From NCBI GenBank assembly GCA_002633005.1, contig NMRA01000081.1, positions 757,501 through 789,973 of the forward strand: 32,473 bases of DNA, read 5' to 3'. Below, one piece after another: positions 19,540 through 29,753 of the stretch. Position numbers and translations under genes: made by a program. The notes below the pieces were generated by a model that saw nothing but the letters and a program-made list of their open reading frames with translations, was not told the origin of the DNA and did no database searches. How positions within the stretch are numbered: position 1 is the stretch's first letter; every line of letters begins with the position of its first letter. Source of the stretch: Phoronis australis. Taxonomy: Eukaryota; Phoronida; Phoronidae.

Positions 19540-20879
19540 TTAAAGGCGAAGGCAACCTTTTTCCATGTCACTTTTAACAAAAATAAGGTTCGTTGATTAT
19601 CCCAGACACATTTTTCACTTAATTACAGCTTTTCGTAATTTGATTAATTTCTCGTCCTCTACTCCAGAAGTGACGTTTTGGGAGGCAAGAGTTTCACGCC
19701 AAATTTCTTTTCATTATAGCCTGAGTGTGAGAGCTGACGAGTCAGTCATTGTTCTACCTCGTTTGTGATAAGTTCGGTCGTCGTTTGCTTTTGTTTACAA
19801 GTCAGTCAACATGCCACGTTGTTGCTGCCTGCCGGGATGTACTCATTATCGTCTCACACGTGCTTTGGGTACCTTGCGTCGCTTTCTGAAGGATGACACA
19901 CTTCGCCGCACTTGGCTAACTCGTTCATGTGAAGAACGCAGCGCTACCCGTCCACGCAACGCACAAAGCAATGGAGGGTTACCGAGTGTGTGGCAAGCAT
20001 TTTCTGCGGTCAGATTATGACAGATATGTACGCTGAATTGATGAAGGTCCCTGCGAAACAACGCCTGAAGAAGGGTACCATACCGTCGCTGTTGATTCCC
20101 GGCAGTGCCCCGTCGCCAACACCGAGAAGTGCGTTTTTGAAGCGAGAAGCCTCGCGAGCTGTGGCCACTATATACAGTGACTGGAGGCACTTCATCTATT
20201 GTCACCCGTGCCTCCGAACGTACCACATTGCGTGCAATTCCGGGAACTAGCAGTGATTCGCCCTGTGCTGTTGTCTCTAGCCCAGAGCCTGCAAGCAGCC
20301 CTGCAGCGATGTTGAGTAGTGGGAGTGAATACAGGCCCAGTTGGACACCTAGTGAAGAGGACAGTTCGTCATCCAATGAACAGATCGGTGAGCCTAAGTT
20401 TGATAAGTTTATTGTGGACTTGTATTGGAGCTATTTGGAAGGTGCCAGGTGTGTGGCGAGCGAGTCATATGACGGGATGTATGCAGTTTGGGTGCTCAGA
20501 TCACCCTCCAGCGAGTGTGTGTCGCGGGACACTCGGGCAAGTGGGACAGTTCTTCCTCTGTACGTGAGACGATAATGAGTACACCCTTGTACGCAGGAAC
20601 AGTGTGGCATGTTGACTGACTCGTAAGCAAAAGCAAACGACGACCGAACTTATCACAACCGAGGTAGAACAATGACTGAATCGACTGCTCTCACAGTCAG
20701 ACTATATGAAAAGAAATTGGCGCGAAATTCTTGTCTCCCAAAACATCACTTCCGGAGTAGATGACGAATAATTAATTAAATTACGAAAAGCAGTAAATAA
20801 GTGAAAAATATGTCTGGGATAATCAACGAACCTTATTTTTGCTAAAAATGACATGAAAAAAGGTTGCCTTCGCCTTTAA
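19540..20879. mobile_element. TTAA-flanked palindromic DNA transposon with THAP gene (Kolobok-like)
   Basis: TTAA sits at both edges (19540-19543, 20876-20879). Between them, ends AGGCGAAGGCAACC and GGTTGCCTTCGCCT are inverted copies, and the similarity continues for about 310 bp on each side (about 19544-19863 and 20563-20875), including CAAGGTTCGTTGATTATCC-type and AAGTTCGGTCGTCGTTTGC blocks. TTAA duplication together with a THAP-domain protein is the known signature of Kolobok-type elements; piggyBac also uses TTAA but lacks THAP. Both arms include the start of the THAP reading frame. Two more copies of the ends occur in the window (21018-21096 and 32231 onward). There is no catalytic transposase core, so it is non-autonomous. 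Confidence 0.8.
19811..20575 (+). pseudogene. THAP-domain protein, frameshifted, with Ser/Thr/Pro-rich and acidic linker
   Basis: From ATG 19811 the first frame gives MPRCCCLPGCTHYR and RRFLKDDTLRRTWLTRS. The second, near 19985, gives RVCGKHFLRSDYDRYVR. The third gives YAELMKVPAKQRLKKGTIPS then LLIPG. The fourth (20177-20575) gives a Ser/Thr/Pro-rich linker, EYRPSWTPSEEDSSSSNEQ and EPKFDKFIVDLYWSYLEG. C-x(2-4)-C, a Trp, then C-x2-H and a TIPSLLIP end form the complete THAP zinc-finger pattern (C2CH, DNA-binding), but at least three frameshifts separate the parts. A KFIVF-type segment after an acidic linker is seen in other invertebrate THAP proteins. The 3' end of this frame runs into the right inverted arm, so its last residues are not original. 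Confidence 0.78.
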
Positions 20880-21017
20880 ATGTCTGGTTTTTGAGCAACA
20901 TTGAACGGTGGACAGTCTATTAGTCCGGAAGCCAAATGTTGTTTTTTTCACTTAGCTGGATTTCTTTGCTGCTTCATGTAGCCTAGGCATAGTTAATCAT
21001 GATTTAGGGGGGTGACC

Positions 21018-21096
21018 GTGAAAAATATGTCTGGGATAATCAACGAACCTTATTTTTGCTAAAAATGACATGAAAAAAGGTTGCCCTCGCCTTTAA
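21018..21096 (-). mobile_element. Solo end of the THAP/TTAA element
   Basis: These bases repeat the last 75 bp of the element at 19540-20879 (compare 20803-20879) with one visible substitution (TTGCCCTCGCC for TTGCCTTCGCC) and close with TTAA at 21093-21096. No left end accompanies it; 138 unrelated bases lie between the two copies. Confidence 0.88.
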
Positions 21097-21579
21097 CATA
21101 AAAATAGTGAATAGCATAAAAAACTCCATGTGTATATGCTAATGCATAACAGGAACTATATGACAATACTATTTTAACATAATCTACACCACACATAGTG
21201 GAGTTGTATTCATTAACATCATGCAGTGTTATTCCCAAGCACCACGTAATGATACTTACTGGACACAATTCAGCCATTTGTGGCAGATCATTTTTTGCCA
21301 TAAAACTCGAGTGGCAGAATGTGTTATTGTATTTTAGCATCTTTTGATTTAGTCATTGTATTACACAATGGTCACTCGTTGTTTATTGCCACTTACTCAG
21401 AGAAGAAGATTTAGCAATTCTTCCCATAGCTGTTCATGCACATAGTGCATTCCTTATTTGTACATCTTATTTGATTGGTTAATTCTTGTATTCCTAGTCA
21501 CTATTTCTATCTCATACAATAGTTGTTTTTACACACTGAGAGTTGTTCACCTCTGCATATGTAGCTGAACTGCATTTCC
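21097..21579. other. AT-rich stretch without recognisable gene
   Basis: Only short frames with no recognised motif. Nothing repeated was noticed. Confidence 0.5.
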
Positions 21580-21735
21580 CAGTGGCAAATTTAGAGGGGG
21601 GCCAAGGCTTCCCTCCCCCCCTAGAATTCTCCCAGATTTCATTTGGCAGTTCGGGGGTGTGAATGTCTGACGGGCAAAATCCTGGCTAATGCTCTGGCCT
21701 GGCCCCCCTAGCTCAAAATCCTGGATCCGCCCCTG
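21580..21735. mobile_element. Short MITE with CAGTGGC / GATCCGCCCCTG ends
   Basis: The left end CAGTGGCAAATTTAGAGGGG and the right end, read on the minus strand as CAGGGGCGGATCCAGGATTT then GAGCTAGGGGGGCC, are imperfect inverted repeats. TTTCC precedes the left end and follows the right end, a candidate target duplication. The CAGNGGCGGATCC type of end is common in small non-autonomous elements of many animals; a hAT-like origin is my guess. Confidence 0.6.
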
Positions 21736-22563
21736 TTTCCCCCACACGCCACAACTAGTTCTTAAATACATTTGGCAATGTTCAACCAACTTCATATTCA
21801 CATCATCGCTATATGTTGTGTTTTGGTAATTGTTAAAAATAAAATACGACAATATTGACCATCACACATGATTTTGGAATCGTTCGATTCCTCGCAACAT
21901 TGTCTTCCCAAAAATAAATGATAATGTCTCCTACTCAATTCACTTAGTATTTTAACGTCAAAGTTCTGCTCGCAGTATTTTAGTGATATCACTATGTCGA
22001 ATGGAAGGAGTCATCTGGCAACCAAAAACTACCGTCATATATTCTGCAGAGCACCACTCTTCATAAGTTTAAACTGACTGAGAAAGGGTGAACTGTTGTC
22101 CCTTGTTGCTCAATGTTATCTCAGGAAAACTTTAGGAGGAATCTCGCAGTCAAAATTGATCGGATGATATTAATTAGCAACAAGTGTCACTGTAATCTTC
22201 ATTTGGTGGTGTCAACCAGCAAACAGAAATTTGACGATAAAATAGTGAAGAAATGCGGTGGGGGACATATTCATATATTTTTGGAATGAGAATGACAGGC
22301 AGCAGGCCTTTATCCAGGATTTCGAAAATAGAGTGTCCAAAATGGGGTTCCTATTATTCCAGGGCATCCATGATTCCGACGCGTAACCCCCCACCCCCAG
22401 CAATCCCCCCAAACACATAGATTCTTTTACAAAAATATCTATAGACCAACCGGTTTTTACATCTAAGTTTACAAAACAGCCTTCTGTAGTGAGCATTTTA
22501 CTAAAAAAACACTTTAGACCAAGACTTCTACAATGCTATCAACCAAGGGTGAGCATAGCAACA
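21736..22563. other. Stretch without recognisable gene
   Basis: A minus frame at 22212-22496 (94 residues) has no recognised motif and includes C-rich simple sequence (22386-22412). Phrases TTCCTATTATTC and GTGTCCAAA occur here (22318-22360) and again at 22640-22710, suggesting two diverged copies of one repeat. Confidence 0.45.
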
Positions 22564-22596
22564 TTGTATATACTTTGTATATACATTGTATATTTC
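22564..22596 (+). repeat. 11-bp tandem repeat, 3 copies
   Basis: TTGTATATACT, TTGTATATACA and TTGTATATTTC follow one another, an AT-rich short tandem repeat. Confidence 0.8.
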
Positions 22597-22727
22597 TTCC
22601 TGCTTTGAAAAAAGAGCCCCCACTGTGAGCCTTCAGAGGCTTCCTATTATTCATTACAATGTGTGAGTCCAAAATTGAAAGGTTCCTATTGACAGTGGGT
22701 GTCCAAATGATACATTGGGTGTCATTG

Positions 22728-22773
22728 CCAGGGTGTCCAGATTGGTGCTAAGGCCTCCCTTTGGACACCCAGG
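22728..22773. repeat. Imperfect hairpin with 12-14-bp arms
   Basis: CCAGGGTGTCCAGA (22728-22741) is complementary, with two mismatches, to TTTGGACACCCAGG (22760-22773). GGGTGTC also occurs as direct repeats at 22697 and 22717, so this may be part of a decayed repeat. Confidence 0.55.
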
Positions 22774-23485
22774 ACATACGCTGCATAAAGGCCTGATAGG
22801 CAGAATCGAACAATACCAAAATCATGTGTGCAGGTCAGTGTCATCATATTGTAAACAACTGCCCATGTGTCCAACTAATTTGGTCGAGGAAACACAGAGA
22901 TCAGGAATTATCCTGCAAGTTCCACTTTAAGGTGCCTGAGCAATTGGCTGTTGAGTGTGGACCACCTGACCACAGGCACAGATACTCAACACGTCACCCC
23001 TCACGGTTGTCCGGCTAGGGGCTACAATACTACTCATCGCTTTCTGTAAGAATTTCGTCCCATGTATTTTAAACGGGCGGTAGGCCAAATCTGGTCACTG
23101 ATTGAGAGTTTTCACTTTGTCAAAAATATATTCTATACTTAAAACTATGACTTAAAAAGCGCTTACTTTCTTCAGTGGTCCTTTCTACTTGTACACATAT
23201 CTTCGATGAAGTATAGCTAAGACAATTAAGGTAACTTTGGTAAGAATTCGAACTTCACTTTTTGGTCATTGTTCACTTTTTTACCACATGCGCAATAACC
23301 ACAAAGTACTGTAACTGAGTCACGTGAGTTAGGCAAAGGCTACCGCAAGACTGAGCGAAGCGCGTGACGATGGCCAGCGTGACACTTGCAAAATAGCACG
23401 GGAAGGTATCAGGTGAAATTTGTAAGATTTGTGTCCCTTGGACATTTATTTGTCAACATGCATGATTTCACGTAACTTCCTCAAA
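22774..23485 (+). promoter_or_regulatory. Putative promoter region upstream of a start codon and splice donor
   Basis: No TATA box is evident. A CACGTG E-box in the context GTCACGTGAG lies at 23321-23326, and the 23320-23400 segment is richer in CpG than its surroundings. It precedes ATGGCACCAG|GTAAGAG at 23486. Promoter function is inferred from this position only. 22774-23020 holds plus-strand frames with Cys/His content but no recognised domain. Confidence 0.3.
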
Positions 23486-23495
23486 ATGGCACCAG
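23486..23495 (+). CDS. Candidate first coding exon of an unrecognised gene
   Basis: ATG GCA CCA G is followed by the strong donor GTAAGAG. The exon ends in phase 1, matching the phase needed by the exon at 24958-25015, to which it would contribute the first base of an Ala codon (MAP-A-LGPDPSS). The ATG context AAAATGGC is acceptable for initiation. A first exon of ten coding bases is unproven without transcript data. Confidence 0.35.
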
Positions 23496-24029
23496 GTAAG
23501 AGAAACTCAAGCAAACTGTGATAGATTTTCATCCATTTGTTCAAATTATCTTGTCTGAATCGTTTCCAAACTTATGTGTTAATTATAACTCCATGTATAC
23601 ATGTATGTTTCATTTGATTTTATTTCCAGTATTTTGAAATTCGTAACTTTTTGTGGGGATATAGTATCGCCCCTGTGTGCCTGCAGAATCCAGGGCGATG
23701 TAATTGCCTAAGGCACAGGCTACTACTGACTAGTGAGTAGTGACTATGTGTAGCGAGGACAACATACGTCAGAAAATCGCTTCGCGTATCTGTCACCGTG
23801 TAAAATTTGCACATTAAAATCGGCAAAAAATCACTCAAAAATGCAATAAATGTGAATAAAAATTACTTCAAAGTATGAAATAAGACGTTATTTTACTGAA
23901 ATGTTAGTTTTTTTTCGTCGCAAAATCCGTTTAATGATACTTTGCACGAGTTTTTTGCAGCGACGTGACCGACATTTCAAAGCAAAATGGCCGCCGGTAA
24001 AAACAACTGGTATTTGTTTTTCAACTCAG

Positions 24030-24103
24030 GAGAAGACTAAACTCTCGAATTTTGGCGTGAAACTTCGTGAACATGTAGAAGAAACCCTTGCGCACGTTAG
24101 TAC
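24030..24103 (+). other. Exon-like segment that does not fit the neighbouring gene model
   Basis: An acceptor (TTTGTTTTTCAACTCAG) and a strong donor (GTAAGTA) bound 74 bases with one open frame: EKTKLSNFGVKLREHVEETL then AHVST. If joined to the exon at 23486-23495 (phase 1) it would read into a stop at once, so it may be a first or alternative exon of something else, or chance. No family recognised. Confidence 0.3.
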
Positions 24104-24957
24104 GTAAGTATTTTTCACTTTCGTTGACTTAAAAGTTGAAAAAGTTGCCAGTTCCCGCGACCTTCAACTTTGACCTGAATTAATTAATACATTTCCTCAT
24201 TTGCGCACATAATGAATCCTATTGCGCACTAAAGGGTTCATTAATGAACTATTTCAAACACTTGTTGCAAACGGGCCCTTCGTCGATTTCTGACAATCGG
24301 GCGTATTTCTGACTCACTTCGTAGTTCCGGGTACTGCCGCTAGGGGTGCTCCTTCGAACCGCGGCGAATTTTTGGTTCCCAAACCAAAGCATTTCAACTT
24401 TTCCCGTTGAAAAGTTAATGTAAAAGAGACACAAAAAGTAATTTGTCGTTGTGAGAACAATGATTCTCTCATTTAAGGTTCTTTTCTTCCTATTTTTGCC
24501 TCACATTTTTGTAGGTCAGGCCACTAACCTGACTTGTTGCCAGACAGGACCACCCATACTGGCCAAGACAGTTTAGCCAGCATATGTCAAGATAGAAAAT
24601 GAAAACATTTTAATTTTAGAGTAAACAAATATTACAACTGAGTATTTCTACTCCAGTGCTGTGTTTTCAACCAAAACTTTATGTTTACTACCATGAAAAA
24701 CTATACATGCTATCAATATTTTTTTTCTACCATGAATTTAGTTTTTACAAATTTAAATAATTCAGAGGTTCGTCTAGATTGTTATATATCTCAGCCTGGC
24801 TTATATCTTTCAGGTAACCTTTGTTGGAAATTGCTGTGGACCAAACCAGTTGTTATTTTCTTCATCATTTTTTCTTATACTTTCATTCCTATTTGTCAGT
24901 TTACTATAATACATATCATCATGTCTCGCATTTCTGTCTCATCACTCTGCCTTTAGC
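24104..24957. other. Putative intron, no recognisable gene
   Basis: AT-rich sequence with a long polypyrimidine stretch before the acceptor at 24955-24957. No domain-bearing frame and no clear repeat. Confidence 0.45.
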
Positions 24958-25015
24958 TCTTGGTCCAGACCCTTCTTCTTTCCTGCTTCTACCGATTCTA
25001 CTTGCAGTCAACAAG
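24958..25015 (+). CDS. Candidate internal exon of an unrecognised gene
   Basis: This segment is bounded by CATCACTCTGCCTTTAG and GTGAGTTT, both strong splice contexts. In the frame set by the exon at 23486 it encodes (A)LGPDPSSFLLPILLAVN and ends in phase 2 with AA. The hydrophobic run FLLPILLAV close to the N-terminus could act as a signal or membrane segment, or simply be hydrophobic. Joined to 31734-32037 it gives NK-SVGAQPLE. No family recognised. Confidence 0.4.
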
Positions 25016-25133
25016 TGAGTTTGGCTCAATACCCACTACAATGAAGATGAGGCTGTGCGCACCTTTCGGGTGATGGACAATTTTGGCGGTCAAGAGGACC
25101 TCGAAGTGCTGGAGTGCTCCATATTGTGTATAT

Positions 25134-25353
25134 TCCACTGACTTAACAGCCCCCTTCCTTGAGGATGATACAACTCTGTGAAGTACTCCACTGACTTACT
25201 GAAAGTGTTTGGCCCCCCTTCCTTGAGGATGCCATAAGTCTGTAAGGCACTCCACTTACTTTCGATAGTCAGTGAAAGGGTTTGGCCCCTTGAAGAGGCC
25301 ACACTGTCAATAATCAGTGAAAAGGTTTGACCTTCCTTCCTTGAGGATGCCTT
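25134..25353. repeat. Degenerate tandem repeat built on CCTTCCTTGAGGATG
   Basis: CCTTCCTTGAGGATG occurs at about 25152, 25217 and 25335, each preceded by a TTTGGCCC- or TTTGACC-like block, with TCCACTGACTTA, TCAGTGAAAGG and related pieces in between. Unit length is about 60-75 bp and varies. The 97-residue minus-strand frame across it shows internally repetitive protein (GQTFSL, GQTLSLTIES), which reflects the DNA repeat. Confidence 0.7.
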
Positions 25354-26819
25354 GAGAACTTTATTTATCTGTCCATCATACATACCTTTATGGGTTCATA
25401 TCAAGACAACTTTGGAAATAAATATTGCAGTTGTCGTTTGCACAGCATGAACTTTCCTGCATGGCTCAAGACGAGGTCTACATTTTGTTACATTGTTGTG
25501 GAAAGTATGTTTACTTTCTATCTACTGTATGAAGCTTGTATTAAAATTTTTGTTTATCATACTTTTCATCAATACATATTTGAAATGATGTTGTTTATCT
25601 TTAATTTTTTTTAAAGTAATGCATTTTGACAAAGTTAAGTCAGTCACAAACTGCATGTCAACAAAAAAGTCACAAAATAATATCAATAATTTGCCCAACC
25701 AATTATCAGATTTCAACTTCCCTGATGAAAAATCTTGAAATGATACTAGCTTATTTTTTTTCCTTGAGTAATTGTTATTCTATGCCAATTTGAAACGACA
25801 AAATTGTACGTACTGACTTTTCTTCGTCGGCTTTGTTGACTCTAAGGTCAATATCTTCGCATAGGAATGTCCAATCGGAATGTTCTTTTTTGCAAATTAT
25901 TCATCATAAAATTTTCTTTGAAATGATGTATAACATGTCTGTCTAGGTTACGTAGATTTGTAACCATAATATTTCAAACTCACAAATTTGATTTGACAGA
26001 ATTTTTACCAAAAAAATTGACACAAAAACACCATTTTCTCCGGAACCGTAAGTCCGATTTAAAAATTTTTTGCACCGTTCTTTTAGTCTCGTAGAGAGGT
26101 TTCTCGTGATGTATATTACATGCACATTTTCAAAAATTTTTGAAAAATGCTGTCCTCGCTACTATGTGTGCCTGTGTGGCCAGTGGCACACGCCAGTGGC
26201 AGTGGCAGTGGCAGTGTAAACGTTAATAAACATAGACCGACACAAATTCATCTCTCTTTGCCTATGTTGCAGGTTACCTTTACAGTCTCTAACGATGCGT
26301 TTTCGAGGATAACAATTAAACGTTTTTCTTGGTCTTTTTCATGTAGCGTTCTCAGGTGGTTTGGCGACTTGTGTTTGTGCAATGCCTGATTCGAGGGCGC
26401 CGCCATTTTCACGCAACAGCACCAGCTGTCGGCAAAAATTTACAAAGGTATGAAAGTCGCTTTGCAAGTCCGATACGAGAAAAGAACTTGACGATAAAAA
26501 ATAAAAAGATTGAAAAAGCCAATAAACATTTAAAAGGCAAATTTATGAATATATACCCTAGGTTTGCAGTGAAATCACATTACAATACTTTTTAGTTTTA
26601 CCGGAAGTGTTTCTAAAGCGCCATTTTTGTTTTTGTTGACAAACACGCCGAATCATGAGCTGATGATGAATATGTTCGGTAAGTTTCTGTAAACTGAGGT
26701 CGCCAAAACTGAGGTTGGAGGTCGTCAACCTGGACAAAAAATGTAACACTGTCACCATTATTTAAAACTACACATACCTGTGCTGTATTTCTCCTGTTAA
26801 CAGTTAAGTTTTCTGCTTA
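25354..26819. other. Putative intron, no recognisable gene
   Basis: Mostly AT-rich. A short AGTGGC hexamer run is at 26192-26215 and gives an SGSGSG stretch in a plus-strand frame starting at 26147; I treat that frame as chance. Frames at 26356-26595 and 26558-26758 have no recognised motif. Confidence 0.45.
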
Positions 26820-27640
26820 CACATAGTGTACCTAATTATCGGACGGAACCTAAATATCGGACATTTCAAAAAATCTTACTTGAAGCATAATCTGAGAATT
26901 AAATGACACTAATTGTTGTTCCGTTGTAATACATTCAATGTCCGGCACCGTCTCGTTTTTTACAGCGTTGCCTCGCTTTGATTTCAACGAGAGAGGGTGC
27001 AATTTAGACCCCCAAGTCGGCCTAAAATGGACGATCGCATAAATCGGTTATAAAAGTTGAAAATAAAATCTTTTTCCACAATGAAACTTTCTCATTGAAC
27101 TGACAATATGTTACTGTTCCATTTTTTCATTTGTTTTTAAACTCAAGTCAAACCCCGACCGCGCACGTGCGGGTGTCATATCAAGAAGCCAAAGTGATAA
27201 TAAAAACTGCAGTGAGTTTGCACGTGCTTTAGTCGTCTGCACTAATTCATCGAAATGACTTGGCGCCGTCATCAGATTTCATTTCATGGATAATTTTGTT
27301 GTGAATGGACCTGTGTTCTAGCAGCATATATGTCAAAACACTCGAGCTGAAATTTGGCTACAAGGTGTCCGCGGCCATTACGTGGTTAGTCAGTTTTCCG
27401 CGGTGTGGCGTATGGGGAAACATGGTGTCCGATATTTAGGTTCTCCGAAGGTTTGGTTGTTGTGTTTTTTGAAGATCAGTCGGAACATAAATGTGGCTTT
27501 CAGTGACAAGATATAGTAACAGAACAATTCTGTGAAGGTAAATATTTATTTCAGCAAAGAATTTACAACAATCCGTAGTATTTTCAATTAAATATAATGC
27601 AAAATGTGCCAAAACGTCCGATAATTAGGTCACTTGACTG
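26820..27640. mobile_element. TA-flanked MITE with nested inverted repeats
   Basis: The outer pair is AGTGTACCTAATTATCGGACG (from 26825) on the left and CGTCCGATAATTAGGTCACT (27615-27634) on the right. An inner pair is CCTAAATATCGGACA (26849-26863) and TGTCCGATATTTAGG (27426-27440). TA dinucleotides at 26818-26819 and 27641-27642 flank ends that read CACATAGTG and CAGTCAAGTG inward, a pattern fitting a Tc1/mariner-type (possibly pogo-like) origin. The interior has CpG-rich patches (26940-27010, 27150-27250, 27365-27420) and no coding capacity. Confidence 0.72.
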
Positions 27641-27642
27641 TA

Positions 27643-28313
27643 TTTCCGTCAGTTCATGGGATGTGCTGGCGTTCTGAACTCTTCTTATTTTTTTCTGGTA
27701 CATCTATATTTAACCTATGTGCGTTATTATCTGCTTCCAGGGGAACTGTCCTTGTCATTCTAACACTTTTGGTCTACTTAGGCTTCGCAGTGGCTTTGGA
27801 AGTTTGGGTAAGGGGGATCTTGTTCTTGTTAAAATTTTGGGATGTTTTTGATATGGCGATTGATGACGTTGATTCTCGGGTGTGTCCCACGCTTTTTTCA
27901 GAAGGGAATGTTGTAATCGTCAACATCATTCATTCTTGATCTTTCTGTGGTGTCTTGTAAATTGTCAGTTTTATCGTTTTCCAGGTGCTTGTTTTATTTA
28001 TGTAACTGTTCGCGGGAGGCTTCTGGCAGTCTTTCAGTGTGCAATCAGGCTGTCAGGGACGAGCACTTCAATTGGGTTTTATTCAATCTTGGGTAGCTGT
28101 GAGTACTTCTACAAGCTTACTCTTGAGTTCCGAATAGCCGTATCTATACGATTATTTTTTTCAGACTCGTTTTCTGGTCTATACGACGCTTATTTGGGTC
28201 TCTACGTTTATTAATTTTCTTACCTTTTTCCGCTCTCTATGATTATTTGATTTAGCAAGTTCACATTTTTTGTTTCATTCAATACAAGTTTGTTACACAA
28301 AAACTTTGCTGCT
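27643..28313. other. Stretch without recognisable gene
   Basis: Plus-strand frames at 27643-27939 and 27882-28214 are rich in hydrophobic residues because the strand is T-rich. They show no domain and no consistent splice context. Confidence 0.4.
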
Positions 28314-28382
28314 GACACCAGGTATCGTACCTTGGTCGTAAGACTTAGTAAATTCGCTCTAAACCTCTAGACCACGAGACAC
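28314..28382 (-). mobile_element. tRNA-like SINE head (A and B boxes)
   Basis: On the minus strand TGGTCTAGAGG (28364-28374) fits the RNA polymerase III A box TRGYNNARNNG, and GGTACGATACC (28321-28331) resembles the B box GGTTCGANTCC with two changes that preserve self-complementarity. Spacing is as in tRNAs. The anticodon and acceptor stems do not pair well, so I call a decayed tRNA-derived SINE or tRNA pseudogene, not a tRNA. Confidence 0.45.
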
Positions 28383-28539
28383 TCAGTTCAGAATTCGTAA
28401 TTTAGAAGAGCTATATACGACTCTGCATTACACACGGAGGTCAAATGTCATACGCATTACGAGATTTTATTCGCTAAAATATACAACTGTACGTTTCAGA
28501 GCGTAAATAATAGGACTCCCAAGCAAGGGTTTACGCAGC

Positions 28540-28558
28540 GGCCGTCTGTTGGACGGCC
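28540..28558. repeat. GC-rich hairpin
   Basis: GGCCGTC and GACGGCC pair perfectly around the five-base loop TGTTG in otherwise AT-rich sequence. Confidence 0.6.
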
Positions 28559-29543
28559 AGAATGTTATTTTGGACGGGTTCGACGGGATCGGTCAGAATT
28601 AAGAAAGTGTTGGCAAAATTTAAAAAGCTTGAATTGATGACCACTTCCCTTAATATTAACGGCTGGTCGGTATTCGCTCAAAGAAATAGGCCATCAGTAA
28701 TTTCAGAAATGAGGAATTTAATGCACAAAAAGTACATTTTTCAATATTACGCGCGCCTCGTAACACAAATCGGTGTTAGCGGCAGCTCACAAGGCTTGGA
28801 ATTTTCCGCGGAAACACGGATTTCCACTTTTTTCAAATGTGCTGTCCGCGTATTTTATTATATTTCCGCGTAAAAAAAATCGGATTTGATATAAAATTTC
28901 TGCGGCAAATTCCTTTTTTACCACGGCATCGCCGACGACTTTCACCTCGAAAAGCAGAAGTTGCTCTTTATGTTGCAGAGGAACGTAAATTGTCAACATT
29001 GCCGGGGCATCTGGGATAGCGTGGTGCATTTTTTCAATGGCGTCTCGTGTGATTGTAAACCGCGGTGACAAAATTAATACTAAGGCTCTGCAGCCAAAAT
29101 TGTGTGGAGGTGGGAGTAGACGGACGAGCTAAAAAGAGGCAGACGCACACTTTTTTTTAGTCCTCCCGATTTTTGTTGGCAAAAGGTCCACATCGGCTCT
29201 TTCGAGGCTGGGAAGCACGCATGTTTTGGGCTGTAAAAGTTTCCGTGTTTTTCGTCATTAGTCATTCCAAGCCCTACATATGAATAAAAACGCTTTCGAC
29301 GAGTTTCTTTGGATGATCCAATATTTATGATTGCACCCTGTGAAAAACTGGCAAGCCGTAACAACTGTCCATTGTGTCTGTCCCCGAAGTTTGCGTTTCC
29401 GCGGGAGTAATTCCGGGATTTTGCACAGCCAGTGTCATCTGCGGTTTCCATCATTATTGACATGCGCATTCTATATAGTATTACTTTATCATGTCGTCTA
29501 CCACGCAAAGGCCTAAAGAATTTGAGGATTATTTTACAAACAG
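28559..29543. other. CpG-bearing stretch without recognisable gene
   Basis: CCGCG-containing phrases repeat around 28800-28870 (TTTCCGCGGAAAC, TTTCCGCGTAAA). A 169-residue minus-strand frame (29589-29080) is the longest in the area but has no recognised motif, no matching splice sites and no conserved-looking segment. CpG content could mean a promoter or an element end. Confidence 0.4.
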
Positions 29544-29753
29544 AGAGATGTTCCAGATACAGACATTGATTCAGATGCTGATACGACAAATAATCCAGCT
29601 ACACATACGGACCATGGTGATAACGCGGCTAGTCAACGAAGCGCAAATACCCGTGCACTTAATGAACGGTGCCGAACCTTTCAATCAACAAAGTACCGAC
29701 AAGTTGCCGACAACATTGGACATCAGCATTTTTACAATTCGCTCCAAACTTGA
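29544..29753 (+). CDS. Exon-like acidic reading frame, unrecognised
   Basis: After the possible acceptor GGATTATTTTACAAACAG, a frame without Met runs to TGA at 29751-29753. It encodes RDVPDTDIDSDADTTNNPAT, then HTDHGDNAASQRSANTRALN and ERCRTFQSTKYRQVADNIGH. The Asp/Thr/Asn-rich start and even composition look protein-like. The overlapping frame from ATG 29491 seems less so. It could be a terminal exon or a relic; no family is recognised. Confidence 0.25.
   Translation, partial: RDVPDTDIDSDADTTNNPATHTDHGDNAASQRSANTRALNERCRTFQSTKYRQVADNIGHQHFYNSLQT

Noticed and set aside
19846-20376. 176-residue minus-strand frame
   Set aside because: Antisense shadow of the THAP gene, which has a clear zinc-finger pattern on the plus strand.
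26147-26389. Secreted Ser-Gly repeat protein
   Set aside because: The SG run comes from a six-base AGTGGC repeat; the rest of the frame has no recognisable features.
27643-28214. Hydrophobic plus-strand frames as a transmembrane protein
   Set aside because: The T-rich strand produces Phe, Leu and Val by composition; no family, start context or splice support.
29080-29589. 169-residue minus-strand frame
   Set aside because: No recognisable motif, no splice support and no conserved-looking segment; length alone is not enough in this composition.
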